Shown here: positions 41,649-49,714 of the stretch, in pieces
Position numbering within the stretch: the stretch's first letter is position 1
Layout: each line of letters begins with the position of its first letter
The notes under the pieces: model-generated
The model's input: only the letters and a program-made list of their open reading frames with translations
What the model was told of the DNA's origin: nothing
The model's database searches: none
Made by a program: the position numbers and the translations under genes
NCBI GenBank assembly: GCA_964578605.1
Contig: CAZODO010000005.1
Span: 1 to 64,000, forward strand
Origin: JAXMHN01 sp964578605
GTDB taxonomy: Bacteria; Verrucomicrobiota; Verrucomicrobiia; Limisphaerales; SIBE01
Length of the DNA stretch: 64,000 bases
Direction of reading: 5' to 3'

Positions 41649-41790
41649 GGCGGAGCACCGGTTTGCAGCCGGCCTTCTGGTGTTCATCGGGCGGAGCGCC
41701 GGTTTGCAACCGGCTTCGTGGGAAGATTGGTCGTCGCCCCGTGAGTCAAACGCAACGGCGGCCAAGCCGCTTGCAAAGCGGCGCTCCGGC
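41649..41790. repeat. repeat cluster between the two nuoM genes
   Basis: Three copies of a 27-28 bp element around GGCGGAGCGCCGGTTTGCAA: 41649-41676 (+), 41690-41716 (+) and 41764-41790 (inverted). Each contains the near-palindrome GCCGGTTTGCAACCGGC. The first two copies are parts of a tandem of about 40 bp units. They fill the gap between nuoM copies and end directly at the start codon of the second nuoM, replacing its usual leader. Confidence 0.7.
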
Positions 41791-41836
41791 ATGTCACAAG
41801 CTATCGTGATCACAAGAGTCAAGTGCATAGCCCGAA

Positions 41837-43390
41837 TCAAAGTTTCAGTTGTTCAACCCAGCCCAGGACCGTGCGGTTAAAGATGCCGATGGCCAGCTGC
41901 GGGTAGATGCCCAGGACAAACATCAAAGCGATTGCCGGCGCCATCACAAACCGCTCCGTGGCCGTCAGGTCGGGCATGGCCGCCCACCGCTGGTTCAACG
42001 GGCCGTGGAACACCCGCTGCAGCGTGGTCAAGATGAACACTGCCGTCATGAGCAAACCCAGCGTCGAAAGCGCCGCCGCCCACGTGCTCAAAGGAAACGC
42101 GCCCTTGAAGATCAGGAACTCACCCACGAACCCGTTCAGTCCGGGCAGGCCGAGCGAAGAGAAAAGCGCGATGCCCATCAACCCGCAGAACACAGGCGCT
42201 ACCTTGCGCAACCCGCCAAAGTCGTCCAGCCCACGCAGTCCGCCAGTGCGCCGCTCGAGAAAACCGATGAACGCGAACACGGCGGCCGCGGTCAGGCCAT
42301 GGTTGAACATTTGCAGGAGCACGCCGTTCATCACCGCCGCCTTCTCCACCGCCCACGGGTCGGCATTGTCCGTCAAGCGCATCGCGGCGAACAGCCCGAG
42401 CAAGCAGTATCCGAGGTGATTGATCGAGGAATAAGCAAAGATCCGCTTCAAATCGCGTTGGGCGAACGCCGCGAATGCCGACAGCACGATGGTCAATACC
42501 GCCAGCCAGAGCAAAGGCGTCAGCGCGATTCGCATTTGTTCCGGGAAGATCGGCATCAGGATCCGGATGAAGCCGTAGACGCCCATCTTGGACATGAGGC
42601 CCGTCAGCAGCATCGTGACGCTGCTGGGCGCTTCCGAATACGCAGCCGGCAGCCAGGTGTGAAACGGGATCAGCGGCACTTTCACGGCCAATCCCAGGAA
42701 CACGCCCAAGAAGACCACCATCGAAACCTGCCCGGCAGAGAGCTGTTGCCAGCCCAATCGCGCGGACAATCTTGAGGTGATCTCGCCCGCCCGGCCCATC
42801 TCGCCCAAGCGCACGAAATCAAACGTGCCCGTCGCGAGGAACAGCGCCAAAAAACCCAGCAGCAGCGCGATGCTTCCCACCATGGTGTAAAGGAAGAATT
42901 GTGTCGCCGCCGCCGTGCGATCCGCGCCGCCCCACAACCGGATCAGGAAGAACGCCGGCACGAGGCTGAGCTCCCAAAAGAGGAACCAATGGAAGAAGTT
43001 CAGAGCTGTAAAGGTTCCGAACAAGCCCGCCTGCAGAAATAGCACGAGCGCGAAGTAAAGCGGCGTGAGGCCCTCGTTCTTCGCCATGGCCAGGAGCGAC
43101 ATCGGCACCACGATCGCGGTCAACAGCACCATCAATAGCCCCAAACCATCCACGCCGAGGAAGTAATCCACCCCCAGGAAAGGAATCCAGTTGTGGCGCT
43201 CGACATACTGCAGCGCGCCGGAGGCCGTATCGAACCCAGCCCAGAGTGCTAACGTAAGCGCCAGGCAGATCAACGTTGTTCCGAGCGCGAGGGATCGTGC
43301 CAACTTCGCCTGCGTGCCCAATACCAAGACGGCGCCGCCTCCGACGAGCGGGATCAGCGTCAGGATCGTCAGGAGCGGAAGGCCGTTCAT
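41837..43390 (-). CDS. nuoM: NADH-quinone oxidoreductase subunit M, first copy
   Basis: 517 residues from the ATG at 43390, which forms an ATGA overlap (43387-43390) with the nuoL stop; an ATG at 43399 would overlap more. NuoM signatures: FHWFLFWELSLVPAFFLIRLWGG (TM5 glutamate), VKVPLIPFHTWLPAAYSEAPSSVTMLLTGLMSKMGVYGFIRI (TM7-TM8 lysine), and QRDLKRIFAYSSINHLGYCLLG. The protein is similar in length to the second copy but differs at most positions, so these are old paralogues, not a recent tandem duplication. It is the central proton-pumping subunit. Confidence 0.93.
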   Translation of the reverse strand: MNGLPLLTILTLIPLVGGGAVLVLGTQAKLARSLALGTTLICLALTLALWAGFDTASGALQYVERHNWIPFLGVDYFLGVDGLGLLMVLLTAIVVPMSLLAMAKNEGLTPLYFALVLFLQAGLFGTFTALNFFHWFLFWELSLVPAFFLIRLWGGADRTAAATQFFLYTMVGSIALLLGFLALFLATGTFDFVRLGEMGRAGEITSRLSARLGWQQLSAGQVSMVVFLGVFLGLAVKVPLIPFHTWLPAAYSEAPSSVTMLLTGLMSKMGVYGFIRILMPIFPEQMRIALTPLLWLAVLTIVLSAFAAFAQRDLKRIFAYSSINHLGYCLLGLFAAMRLTDNADPWAVEKAAVMNGVLLQMFNHGLTAAAVFAFIGFLERRTGGLRGLDDFGGLRKVAPVFCGLMGIALFSSLGLPGLNGFVGEFLIFKGAFPLSTWAAALSTLGLLMTAVFILTTLQRVFHGPLNQRWAAMPDLTATERFVMAPAIALMFVLGIYPQLAIGIFNRTVLGWVEQLKL

Positions 43391-45495
43391 GCGCGGCACC
43401 CCCAGGCCAATAGCACCACTAACAGCACAAGCGCCACGCCGATGGTGCGCAAGTAAACCTGCACCTGGCCCGTTTGAAGCCGGGTTAGAAACCCGCCCCC
43501 CTGGCGGAAGCCGCGGCAGCCTTTGTCAAACCCCAGGTTGATCAAATACTCGTCGATCAACCGGTTCAGCCATCCCAACCCCACGACTAACAGCGACACG
43601 GCCTGGACCGCACCATTCCAGAGGAACCGGTCCATGGCATCCGAAGCTTTGGCCCACCAGCGGCTCAAGCTCAACACCGAGGCTTCGTAAAACTCGTCCA
43701 CGTAAAACTTGTCTCTCAAAACCGCGAAGGCGCCTGGAAGCGATCGTTCCAACGGATCGGGCGCCGCGGCGTTGCGGGGCGGTGCCATGCCGTAAAGCCG
43801 CCAGCCCGCGCCAATCCCCAGGACCACCACCACGGTCGACAGGAACATGATCAGCAGCGTTTCGCCCCGGAACAGGTTGCCGAAGTGCACTTCGGCCGCA
43901 TGCCCTGAAAGGTAGCCGTGGAACCAGGGCCAGGCCGGTGTTCCAAAGAACCCGAGCAGAACCGCGAACGCTGCCAGGACCACGAGCGGGACGGTCATGA
44001 CGCGCGGACTCTCGTGTAGGACGGCGCCGTGCGCGTGCTTGGCCCCATGGCTCGGATGCCTGGAATGCCCTGCCGCTGCCTCATGGCCGTCGGTATGCCG
44101 GGACTCGCCAAAGAATACGTAACAGACCTGGCGCGTCATATAAAAAGCCGTCAGCATCGCGCCCATGACTCCGAGGTAGAAAGGCCAATGCGATACCGGC
44201 CACGCATGCGCCGCGTGCAGGATTTCGTCTTTGCTCCAGAACCCCGAGAAGAAGATCGGCACCCCGCACAGCGCCATCATGCCCACCGCGTAGGTCACGA
44301 AGGTCACGGGCATGAACTGCCGGACGCCGCCCATCTTGCGGATGTCCTGCTCCTCGTGGCAGCCATGGATGACCGAGCCGGCCCCGAGAAAGAGCAGGGC
44401 CTTGAAGAACGCGTGCGTGATCAGGTGGAACATTCCGACCGCCACCCCGCCGACGCCCAACCCCATCATCATGTAACCCAGCTGCGACACGGTCGAATAC
44501 GCCAGGATCCGCTTGATGTCGTTTTGGGCAACGGCAATGAACGCCGCGAACACGGCGGTAATCGCGCCAACCCAGGTGACCACCACCAAGACCGCCGTCC
44601 GCGGAACGACGCTCGCCTCCGCGTGTCCCATATCCGCCACCCCGCTCATCAACGGATAGACTCGCGCAACGAGGAAAACGCCCGCCGCGACCATCGTCGC
44701 CGCATGGATCAAGGCGCTCACGGGTGTGGGGCCTTCCATGGCGTCCGGAAGCCACACATGCAGGGGCACCTGGCCGGACTTCCCGACCGCGCCGCAAAAG
44801 ATCAGCAAACCAATTCCAGTCGAGGCCGCCAGACCGATTGCCGTCGTTTGCGCGGCGAGCCTGGTCAAGGCACTCTGTTCCAGGCAGCCGTTCCCCTGGT
44901 CGTAGAAGAGCAAGGTGCCCGTGGCAGAGTAAAGCCATACCATCCCCAGGAGCAGGCCAAGATCTCCAATCCGGGTCGTGATAAACGCTTTCTTGGCTGC
45001 GGCCGCGGCGCTCGGTTTGTGATACCAGAACCCAATCAACAAGCACGACGCCAGCCCCACCAATTCCCAGCAGACGAACAGCAGGAGCAAACTGTTGGCG
45101 ATCACCAATCCCAGCATCGCGGCCCCGAACAGCGACAGAAAACCAAAGAACCGCGCATAATTTTCGTCGTGGGCCATGTACCCGCGGCTGTAAATGAAGA
45201 TCAGCGTCCCCACCAGTGAGACCATCACGAGCATGACCGCCGTGAGGGGATCGAGCACCCAACCGAGTTGCACCGTCGTGCTCCCCATCTCGAACCACCG
45301 GAAGTTGTAAACCTGGCGCGTTTCAGCCCCACCTCCAAGAGTGCTGATGAACGCCGCAAATGCCAGCAGCGTCGCCATCCCCATCGACCCAATGGCCAGC
45401 CCGGCCGCTAGACCGCGCTGGCGCTGACGCGTGAGCGCAATGACGCCCGCAGCGATCAAGGGCAGAACAGGAATGAGCCAGAGAAAACGCAACAT
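43387..45495 (-). CDS. nuoL: NADH-quinone oxidoreductase subunit L (unusually long)
   Basis: 702 residues, about 90 longer than E. coli NuoL. The antiporter core has LLFVCWELVGLASCLLIGFWYHKPSAAAAAKKAFITTRIGDLG (TM5-TM6 glutamate and lysine), SGQVPLHVWLPDAMEGPTPVSALIHAATMVAAGVFLVARV (TM7-TM8) and QNDIKRILAYSTVSQLGYMMMGLG. Extra length comes from a His-rich loop (about 462-495) and from a long C-terminal section of about 105 residues containing the lateral amphipathic helix and last TM. NuoL is the distal proton pump; its lateral helix spans the arm. It begins four bases after the nuoK stop. Confidence 0.93.
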   Translation of the reverse strand: MLRFLWLIPVLPLIAAGVIALTRQRQRGLAAGLAIGSMGMATLLAFAAFISTLGGGAETRQVYNFRWFEMGSTTVQLGWVLDPLTAVMLVMVSLVGTLIFIYSRGYMAHDENYARFFGFLSLFGAAMLGLVIANSLLLLFVCWELVGLASCLLIGFWYHKPSAAAAAKKAFITTRIGDLGLLLGMVWLYSATGTLLFYDQGNGCLEQSALTRLAAQTTAIGLAASTGIGLLIFCGAVGKSGQVPLHVWLPDAMEGPTPVSALIHAATMVAAGVFLVARVYPLMSGVADMGHAEASVVPRTAVLVVVTWVGAITAVFAAFIAVAQNDIKRILAYSTVSQLGYMMMGLGVGGVAVGMFHLITHAFFKALLFLGAGSVIHGCHEEQDIRKMGGVRQFMPVTFVTYAVGMMALCGVPIFFSGFWSKDEILHAAHAWPVSHWPFYLGVMGAMLTAFYMTRQVCYVFFGESRHTDGHEAAAGHSRHPSHGAKHAHGAVLHESPRVMTVPLVVLAAFAVLLGFFGTPAWPWFHGYLSGHAAEVHFGNLFRGETLLIMFLSTVVVVLGIGAGWRLYGMAPPRNAAAPDPLERSLPGAFAVLRDKFYVDEFYEASVLSLSRWWAKASDAMDRFLWNGAVQAVSLLVVGLGWLNRLIDEYLINLGFDKGCRGFRQGGGFLTRLQTGQVQVYLRTIGVALVLLVVLLAWGCRA

Positions 45496-45499
45496 CAGG

Positions 45500-45811
45500 T
45501 CATCCCTTCATCGAATCTACCCGGTCGAGCAAGGTTGTTTTGTAATGGCGGTGAATGGAGATGATGAGCGCCAAGCCGACCGCCGCCTCCGCTGCCGCCA
45601 CTGCGATGGAGAAGATCACAAAGAGCACGCCCGTGAGCGCCTCCGGGTTCGCGCCATACCGCCAGAACGCAATGAAATTCACGTTGGCCGCGTTCAGCAT
45701 GAGTTCGATGCCCAACAAGACGATGATGGCGTTGCGCCGGGTCAAGGCCCCCGCCAGCCCGATCGAGAAGAGCACGCTCGAAAACACCAGGTAAGCGGAC
45801 AACGGCGTCAT
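45500..45811 (-). CDS. nuoK: NADH-quinone oxidoreductase subunit K
   Basis: 103 residues with three membrane helices and the two conserved acidic residues: LLGIELMLNAANVNFIAF (about 32-49) and VAAAEAAVGLALIISIHRHY (about 71-90). This matches MrpC-type NuoK, the small subunit between NuoJ and NuoN that links the proton channels. The ATG at 45811 overlaps the nuoJ stop by four bases (ATGA at 45808-45811). A longer open frame exists upstream but is out of family. Confidence 0.94.
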   Translation of the reverse strand: MTPLSAYLVFSSVLFSIGLAGALTRRNAIIVLLGIELMLNAANVNFIAFWRYGANPEALTGVLFVIFSIAVAAAEAAVGLALIISIHRHYKTTLLDRVDSMKG

Positions 45812-46320
45812 CGTTTGCCTCCCTTGTCCGGCATGGCGATCAGCACGGCCCCGATCATCGCGGAGGTCAGCAGCAGCGCGGCAATCTCCAGCGGCAACAC
45901 CGCGCGCGTCATCAGTTGAAGGCCCACGTTCTTTACCGCTCCTTCGGCGCTCACGTCCTGGCGCGGTTCCGGGCGCATCTGGACAGACGGTGTGGACATG
46001 ATTGCCCCGATCAGCGTCGCGCCCACGAGGGCGCCCACCGCCAGCCCGGCCCACCAGGACGGCGACAGGATGGAGTGCGAAGGCGGTTCGCTGCCGCGGG
46101 TCAGGAGGATGGCGAAGACGATGAGAATGGCCACCGCGCCCACGTAAACGAGCAACTGGGTCAAGCCGGCGAACTGGCTGCCCAGGTCGAGGAACATGGC
46201 GGCCAAACCGGCGAATGCGATCGCCCCCAGCAACGCACAATGCACGAGGTTGCGCCGGCTCATGGCGCCAGCCGCCGCCAGGAGCGTCACAACGGCAATC
46301 ACGACGAAGGGCCAGGACAT
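45808..46320 (-). CDS. nuoJ: NADH-quinone oxidoreductase subunit J
   Basis: 170 residues with five membrane helices. The NuoJ pattern is present: RNLVHCALLGAIAFAGLAAMFLDLGSQFAGLTQLLVYVGAVAILIVFAILLTRG, including the conserved LVYVGAVAILIVFAIL third helix with its pi-bulge, and a C-terminal NVGLQLMTRAVLPLEIAALLLTSAMIGAVLIA. The subunit sits at the quinone-proximal end and helps couple quinone reduction to pumping. It begins 30 bp after nuoH, so nuoI, normally found between them, is missing here. Confidence 0.93.
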   Translation of the reverse strand: MSWPFVVIAVVTLLAAAGAMSRRNLVHCALLGAIAFAGLAAMFLDLGSQFAGLTQLLVYVGAVAILIVFAILLTRGSEPPSHSILSPSWWAGLAVGALVGATLIGAIMSTPSVQMRPEPRQDVSAEGAVKNVGLQLMTRAVLPLEIAALLLTSAMIGAVLIAMPDKGGKR

Positions 46321-46350
46321 CAGGTGCTGCCTTTCCGGTTTGAGTTCATG

Positions 46351-47514
46351 TCAATCGGCATAGCGATAGGTGCGCTTGCCCCATTGTCCCTTCGAGATCA
46401 GCGTTCGGCCCAGGATGACGTAGGAACCCGCGGCAATCGCAGCCGCGATCAGCCAGCGTTCGAACCCCCGCGGCATGTAATGCCAAAGCCCCGCGATCCC
46501 AATGTTGATCAAGGCCATCGGCAGCATGAATTTCCAGGCGAAATTCATCAGTTGATCCATCCGCAACCGCGGCAGCGTGCCGCGCACCCAGATGAGCAGG
46601 AAGATCAAGGCCAGCAGCTTGGCCAGAAACCAGAGGTAAGAAGGCACCCAGCCCAGGAATGAGAACGGTGCCGTCCACCCTCCCAGGAACAGCGTGATCC
46701 CCAAGCCGTTAATGGCGAACATGCCCAGGTACTCGCCCAGGAAGAACAAAGCGAACTTGAACCCGGAATACTCCAAGAAATATCCCGCCACGATTTCCGA
46801 TTCCCCTTCCGGGATGTCAAACGGCGACCGGTTCGATTCCGCGGTGGCGGCGATCATGAAGAGCACGAACCCCAGGAAACCCCACGGCGTGAGCACATGC
46901 CAATGCGGCAGCCAGCCGGTGTAGCCCGATTGCGCGGCGACGATCTGCACCGTGGAGAGCGACCCGGCAATCATCAGCACCGGCACCGTCGACAGGATCA
47001 GCGGGATCTCGTAACTGATCATCTGCGCGATGGCCCGCATGGCGCCGAAGAGCGAATACTTGTTCCGGCTGGACCACCCGGCCATGAACACGGCCATTTC
47101 GGTCGCCGATCCTACCGCGAAGAAGAACAGGACACCACAATCGATGTCCACCGGCGTCATGTTCCGCCCATAAGGCAGCACGGCGAACCCCAGGAACACC
47201 GGCACGACCAGCACCACCGGCGCCAAGAAATGCACCACCCGGTCCGCCACTCTCGGCACGATATCTTCCTTGGTCAGGGATTTGATCCCGTCGGCGATCG
47301 GCTGCAGAATCCCAAACGGTCCCACCCGGTTTGGCCCCAGCCGGTTTTGGATGCGCCCGAGCCCTTTCCGCTCCAAGACGGTCGTGATTGCGAAGAGCAA
47401 GGGGAAAAACACCAGCAATGCCGCGATGCTCAGCACGGCGGAGCCAACCGGCTGCCATGCCGGCGGGAAAAAGCCCACCAGCCAGTGTTTTAAGTTGACT
47501 AATACCTGATCCAC
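46351..47514 (-). CDS. nuoH: NADH-quinone oxidoreductase subunit H
   Basis: 387 residues with about eight membrane helices. NuoH signatures: ERKGLGRIQNRLGPNRVGPFGILQPIADGIKSLTKEDIVP (about 48-87), GSATEMAVFMAGWSSRNKYSLFGAMRAIAQMISYEIPL (about 135-172) and ESNRSPFDIPEGESEIVAGYFLEYSGFKFALFFLGEY (about 227-263). Glutamates in these loops line the quinone chamber and the E-channel. It is the first gene of the membrane-arm cluster H-J-K-L-M-M-N. It is divergent from mgtE, 5' end at 47514. Confidence 0.95.
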   Translation of the reverse strand: MDQVLVNLKHWLVGFFPPAWQPVGSAVLSIAALLVFFPLLFAITTVLERKGLGRIQNRLGPNRVGPFGILQPIADGIKSLTKEDIVPRVADRVVHFLAPVVLVVPVFLGFAVLPYGRNMTPVDIDCGVLFFFAVGSATEMAVFMAGWSSRNKYSLFGAMRAIAQMISYEIPLILSTVPVLMIAGSLSTVQIVAAQSGYTGWLPHWHVLTPWGFLGFVLFMIAATAESNRSPFDIPEGESEIVAGYFLEYSGFKFALFFLGEYLGMFAINGLGITLFLGGWTAPFSFLGWVPSYLWFLAKLLALIFLLIWVRGTLPRLRMDQLMNFAWKFMLPMALINIGIAGLWHYMPRGFERWLIAAAIAAGSYVILGRTLISKGQWGKRTYRYAD

Positions 47515-47784
47515 GAACTTCGTCGTTAGCTCGACGGGAAATCAGCTTTCGGAACCTGGATTCCTCTCGACATCACGCCCCTGCCAGCCGCTCTGGCCAG
47601 TCCGAACTCATTTGCGCCCGCCCACGATCCAGTTAAGCGGTCCGCGACGCCCGGCAGAGTGCGGCGTGCCGGTGCCAAAATCAAGGCTTTGATGGGTTCA
47701 CTGGAGCGGCGGGGCGCATCTCACATTTTCTGCTTTGGCAAGATCCCGTAAGCCTCGCCATAGAAAGCGCCGATCGGACGGCCA

Positions 47785-47818
47785 AATGTCGCACAGTCTG
47801 GTGACTAAAAGTCATCAG
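47785..47818 (+). repeat. dispersed hairpin element, copy B
   Basis: AATGTCGCACA (47785-47795) followed after two bases by a hairpin: CTGGTGACT (47798-47806) with AGTCATCAG (47810-47818), loop AAA, stem of nine pairs with one G-T. It is the counterpart of copy A at 15623-15655. It lies 100 bp upstream of mgtE and points toward it. Confidence 0.55.
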
Positions 47819-47884
47819 TGGGGTTAAGTTTTTGGCGCTCAATATCTTGACGTGATGAGAACAAATTGTTCCCATCACCACCGG

Positions 47885-47907
47885 CTGCGTTTCACGCTTA
47901 CGCTTGC
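47885..47907 (+). repeat. short dispersed element shared with 5611-5642
   Basis: CTGCGTTTCACGCTTACGC followed by TTGC, differing from the minus strand of 5620-5642 at two of 23 positions. It lies just before the mgtE start codons. Confidence 0.45.
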
Positions 47908-47917
47908 TCTTATGCCA

Positions 47918-49219
47918 ATGGATATCCGGGTAAACAACGGTTTCCCTCAAACCCAGCCCGTCGGCGTGGCAGAGCGCTTGGAGCGCCTTCCCGAAGACGC
48001 CGCGCGCGAAATTCTTGGGAATCTCCCGGTGGAGGAAGGGGCCGCAGTTCTCGCCGAGTTGCCCCCGGAAAGCGCCGCCCATCTGCTCGAGCCCTTTACC
48101 GAGGGGAAGATAGCGGCCTGGCTCCGGTTGCTTGCGGCCAACGTCGCGGCCGATCTCGTGGACGAGCTTCCCGAGAATCGCCAGCGGCAAATCCTGAGCG
48201 CGTTGCCGAACGATAAGGCGAATGCCGTCGCTGCCCTGCTCCGTTACCCGCCGGACTCGGCGGGTGGGAAGATGGACAACCGCTTCATCGCGGTTCCGGC
48301 GAATAACACGGTGGAGCAATGCCTGGTCAACCTGCGCGCATCCGCCCTCCAGAGAGCGGTCGATGCCAGCTACATTTACGCGATCGACGAGGCCAAACGG
48401 TTGGTCGGAGTGATCTCCTTGCGGGACTTGGTGTTCGCTCCTGCCGACCGCCGGGTGAACCAGATCATGGATCCGAACGTCGTTTCGTTGCGGGTTCTGG
48501 ATGACCAGGAAGAGATCGCCCGCCAAATGCAGCGCATGTCGTTGCTGGCCTTGCCGGTCGTTGACGAACACCAGCAACTCGTCGGCATCGTCAAAATGCG
48601 CGACGCCCTGCAGATCGCCCAGACCGAAGCGACCGAAGACATGCAGCTCATGGTAGGGCTCTCGGGCGAAGAACGAATCTGGTCGCCTTGGCCGCAGTCC
48701 ATTCGCAAGCGTTTGCCGTGGCTTTGCCTGAACCTGGCGACGGCTCTCGGCGGAGCAGCGGTGGTGGCGGCCTTCGAGGGAACCATCGCCCGCTGGACGG
48801 CTCTGGCGATCTTCCTGCCGCTTATCTCCGCGGTGGCGGGCAATGCCGGAATCCAGGCGCTCACCGTGATTATCCGCAGCCTTGCGCTCGGTGAGGTCAC
48901 TTCCGGAGATGCCCTTCGGGCGTTCCGCAAGGAATTGGCCATCGGCCTGATCAACGGCGTCGCGTTGGGCATGGCCATCGGCCTGATTGGCTATGGCTGG
49001 AAGGGGAGTCTGATGCTCGGGTGCGTGGCGGGAGTCGCAATGCTCTTGAACCAGATACTGGGCGCCATTTCCGGGGTAGTGATTCCCTTTGGCCTCCGCT
49101 ACTTGAAGATTGATCCTGCGCTGGCCTCGAGCATCTTCGTGACAACGCTCACGGACGTTGTTGGTTTCCTGGTGTTTCTCGGCCTGGCGGCGCTGGCGAT
49201 GCGCCAGTTTGGTCTGTAG
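47918..49219 (+). CDS. mgtE: MgtE-type magnesium transporter
   Basis: About 433 residues from the ATG at 47918, with alternative in-frame starts at 47912, 47855 and 47852. Layout is that of MgtE: an N-terminal superhelical domain (about 12-120; repeated LPxxAAxxLLxxLPxx), two CBS domains (IMDPNVVSLRVLDDQEEIARQM and VDEHQQLVGIVKMRDAL), a connecting helix and five membrane helices including AGNAGIQALTVIIRSLALGEV, the pore-forming signature. MgtE is a Mg2+ channel gated by intracellular Mg2+ through the N and CBS domains. No riboswitch was identified upstream. A strong hairpin lies at its stop codon. Confidence 0.92.
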   Translation: MDIRVNNGFPQTQPVGVAERLERLPEDAAREILGNLPVEEGAAVLAELPPESAAHLLEPFTEGKIAAWLRLLAANVAADLVDELPENRQRQILSALPNDKANAVAALLRYPPDSAGGKMDNRFIAVPANNTVEQCLVNLRASALQRAVDASYIYAIDEAKRLVGVISLRDLVFAPADRRVNQIMDPNVVSLRVLDDQEEIARQMQRMSLLALPVVDEHQQLVGIVKMRDALQIAQTEATEDMQLMVGLSGEERIWSPWPQSIRKRLPWLCLNLATALGGAAVVAAFEGTIARWTALAIFLPLISAVAGNAGIQALTVIIRSLALGEVTSGDALRAFRKELAIGLINGVALGMAIGLIGYGWKGSLMLGCVAGVAMLLNQILGAISGVVIPFGLRYLKIDPALASSIFVTTLTDVVGFLVFLGLAALAMRQFGL

Positions 49220-49249
49220 TGCGGTGCTTCCTCGGATCAGGCACCGCAC
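49219..49249 (+). terminator. strong hairpin at the end of mgtE
   Basis: Perfect nine-bp stem GTGCGGTGC (49219-49227) and GCACCGCAC (49241-49249), loop of 13, beginning on the last base of the stop codon. No T-run follows, so termination would not be of the classic rho-independent kind. Confidence 0.45.
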
Positions 49250-49354
49250 CCTGCGGCTTAAGCGCGCTGTTTCTGAGGGGCCGCCCCATGAGTGAAACCA
49301 ACGATTGACGGCTCCGTTTGAAGACGGGAAGCTTGCGTGAACCGGCTCTTACCC

Positions 49355-49690
49355 ATGAAACGCTATGGCATGGTCATTGGCCTCAGACCGGAGAAGGCTG
49401 AGGAATACAAGAAGTTGCACGCGGCGGTTTGGCCGGATGTGCTGAAAATGATCAAGGCCTGCCATATCGAGCGTTACTCCATTTATTTACGCGAGCTTCG
49501 GGACGGGCTCTACCTGTTCAGCTATTTCGAATATACCGGGGACGATTTCGCGGCCGACATGGCCAAGCTGGCGGCAGATCCGACCACCCGGCGCTGGTGG
49601 TCCTTTTGTGAACCCTGTCAACAGCCGCTTGAGGACCGGGCGCCGGGAGAATGGTGGAGCACGATGGAGGAAGTTTTTCATTTGGATTAG
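49355..49690 (+). CDS. rhaM: L-rhamnose mutarotase
   Basis: The protein has 111 residues, the usual length of RhaM/YiiL. Motifs: RYGMVIGLRPEKAEEYKKLHAAVWPDVLKMIKACHIERYSIYLRE, with the catalytic-type His in KLHAAVWP, then LYLFSYFEY and WWSFCEPCQQPL near the end. It interconverts the alpha and beta anomers of L-rhamnose. The ATG at 49355 was chosen over a GTG at 49337. The adjacent gene 24 bp on is an AGE-family epimerase, so the pair may be an exo-sugar processing unit; no rhamnose isomerase or kinase is in the window. Confidence 0.9.
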   Translation: MKRYGMVIGLRPEKAEEYKKLHAAVWPDVLKMIKACHIERYSIYLRELRDGLYLFSYFEYTGDDFAADMAKLAADPTTRRWWSFCEPCQQPLEDRAPGEWWSTMEEVFHLD

Positions 49691-49714
49691 CTCGCGAAGA
49701 CGAAAGGACAACCC

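Larger units (their letters stand above)
47515..47917. other. 403-bp divergent region between nuoH and mgtE
   Basis: Contains the dispersed hairpin element copy B (47785-47818) and the shared 23-mer (47885-47907) close to the mgtE start. No M-box (Mg riboswitch) core could be recognised. No 11-bp array here. Most of the first 250 bp is featureless. Confidence 0.5.

Noticed and set aside
40141..43390. Two nuoM genes as a frameshift or recent duplication
   Set aside because: Both frames are intact, of normal length and strongly diverged, with the conserved charged residues in each.
47515..47850. M-box magnesium riboswitch for mgtE
   Set aside because: The hairpins present do not match the conserved M-box core; the element instead matches another intergenic site at 15623.
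47681..49249. 522-codon open frame antisense to mgtE
   Set aside because: It is an exact shadow of the mgtE coding frame, shows no family motif and is rich in His/Arg/Gln as expected for a reversed high-GC frame.
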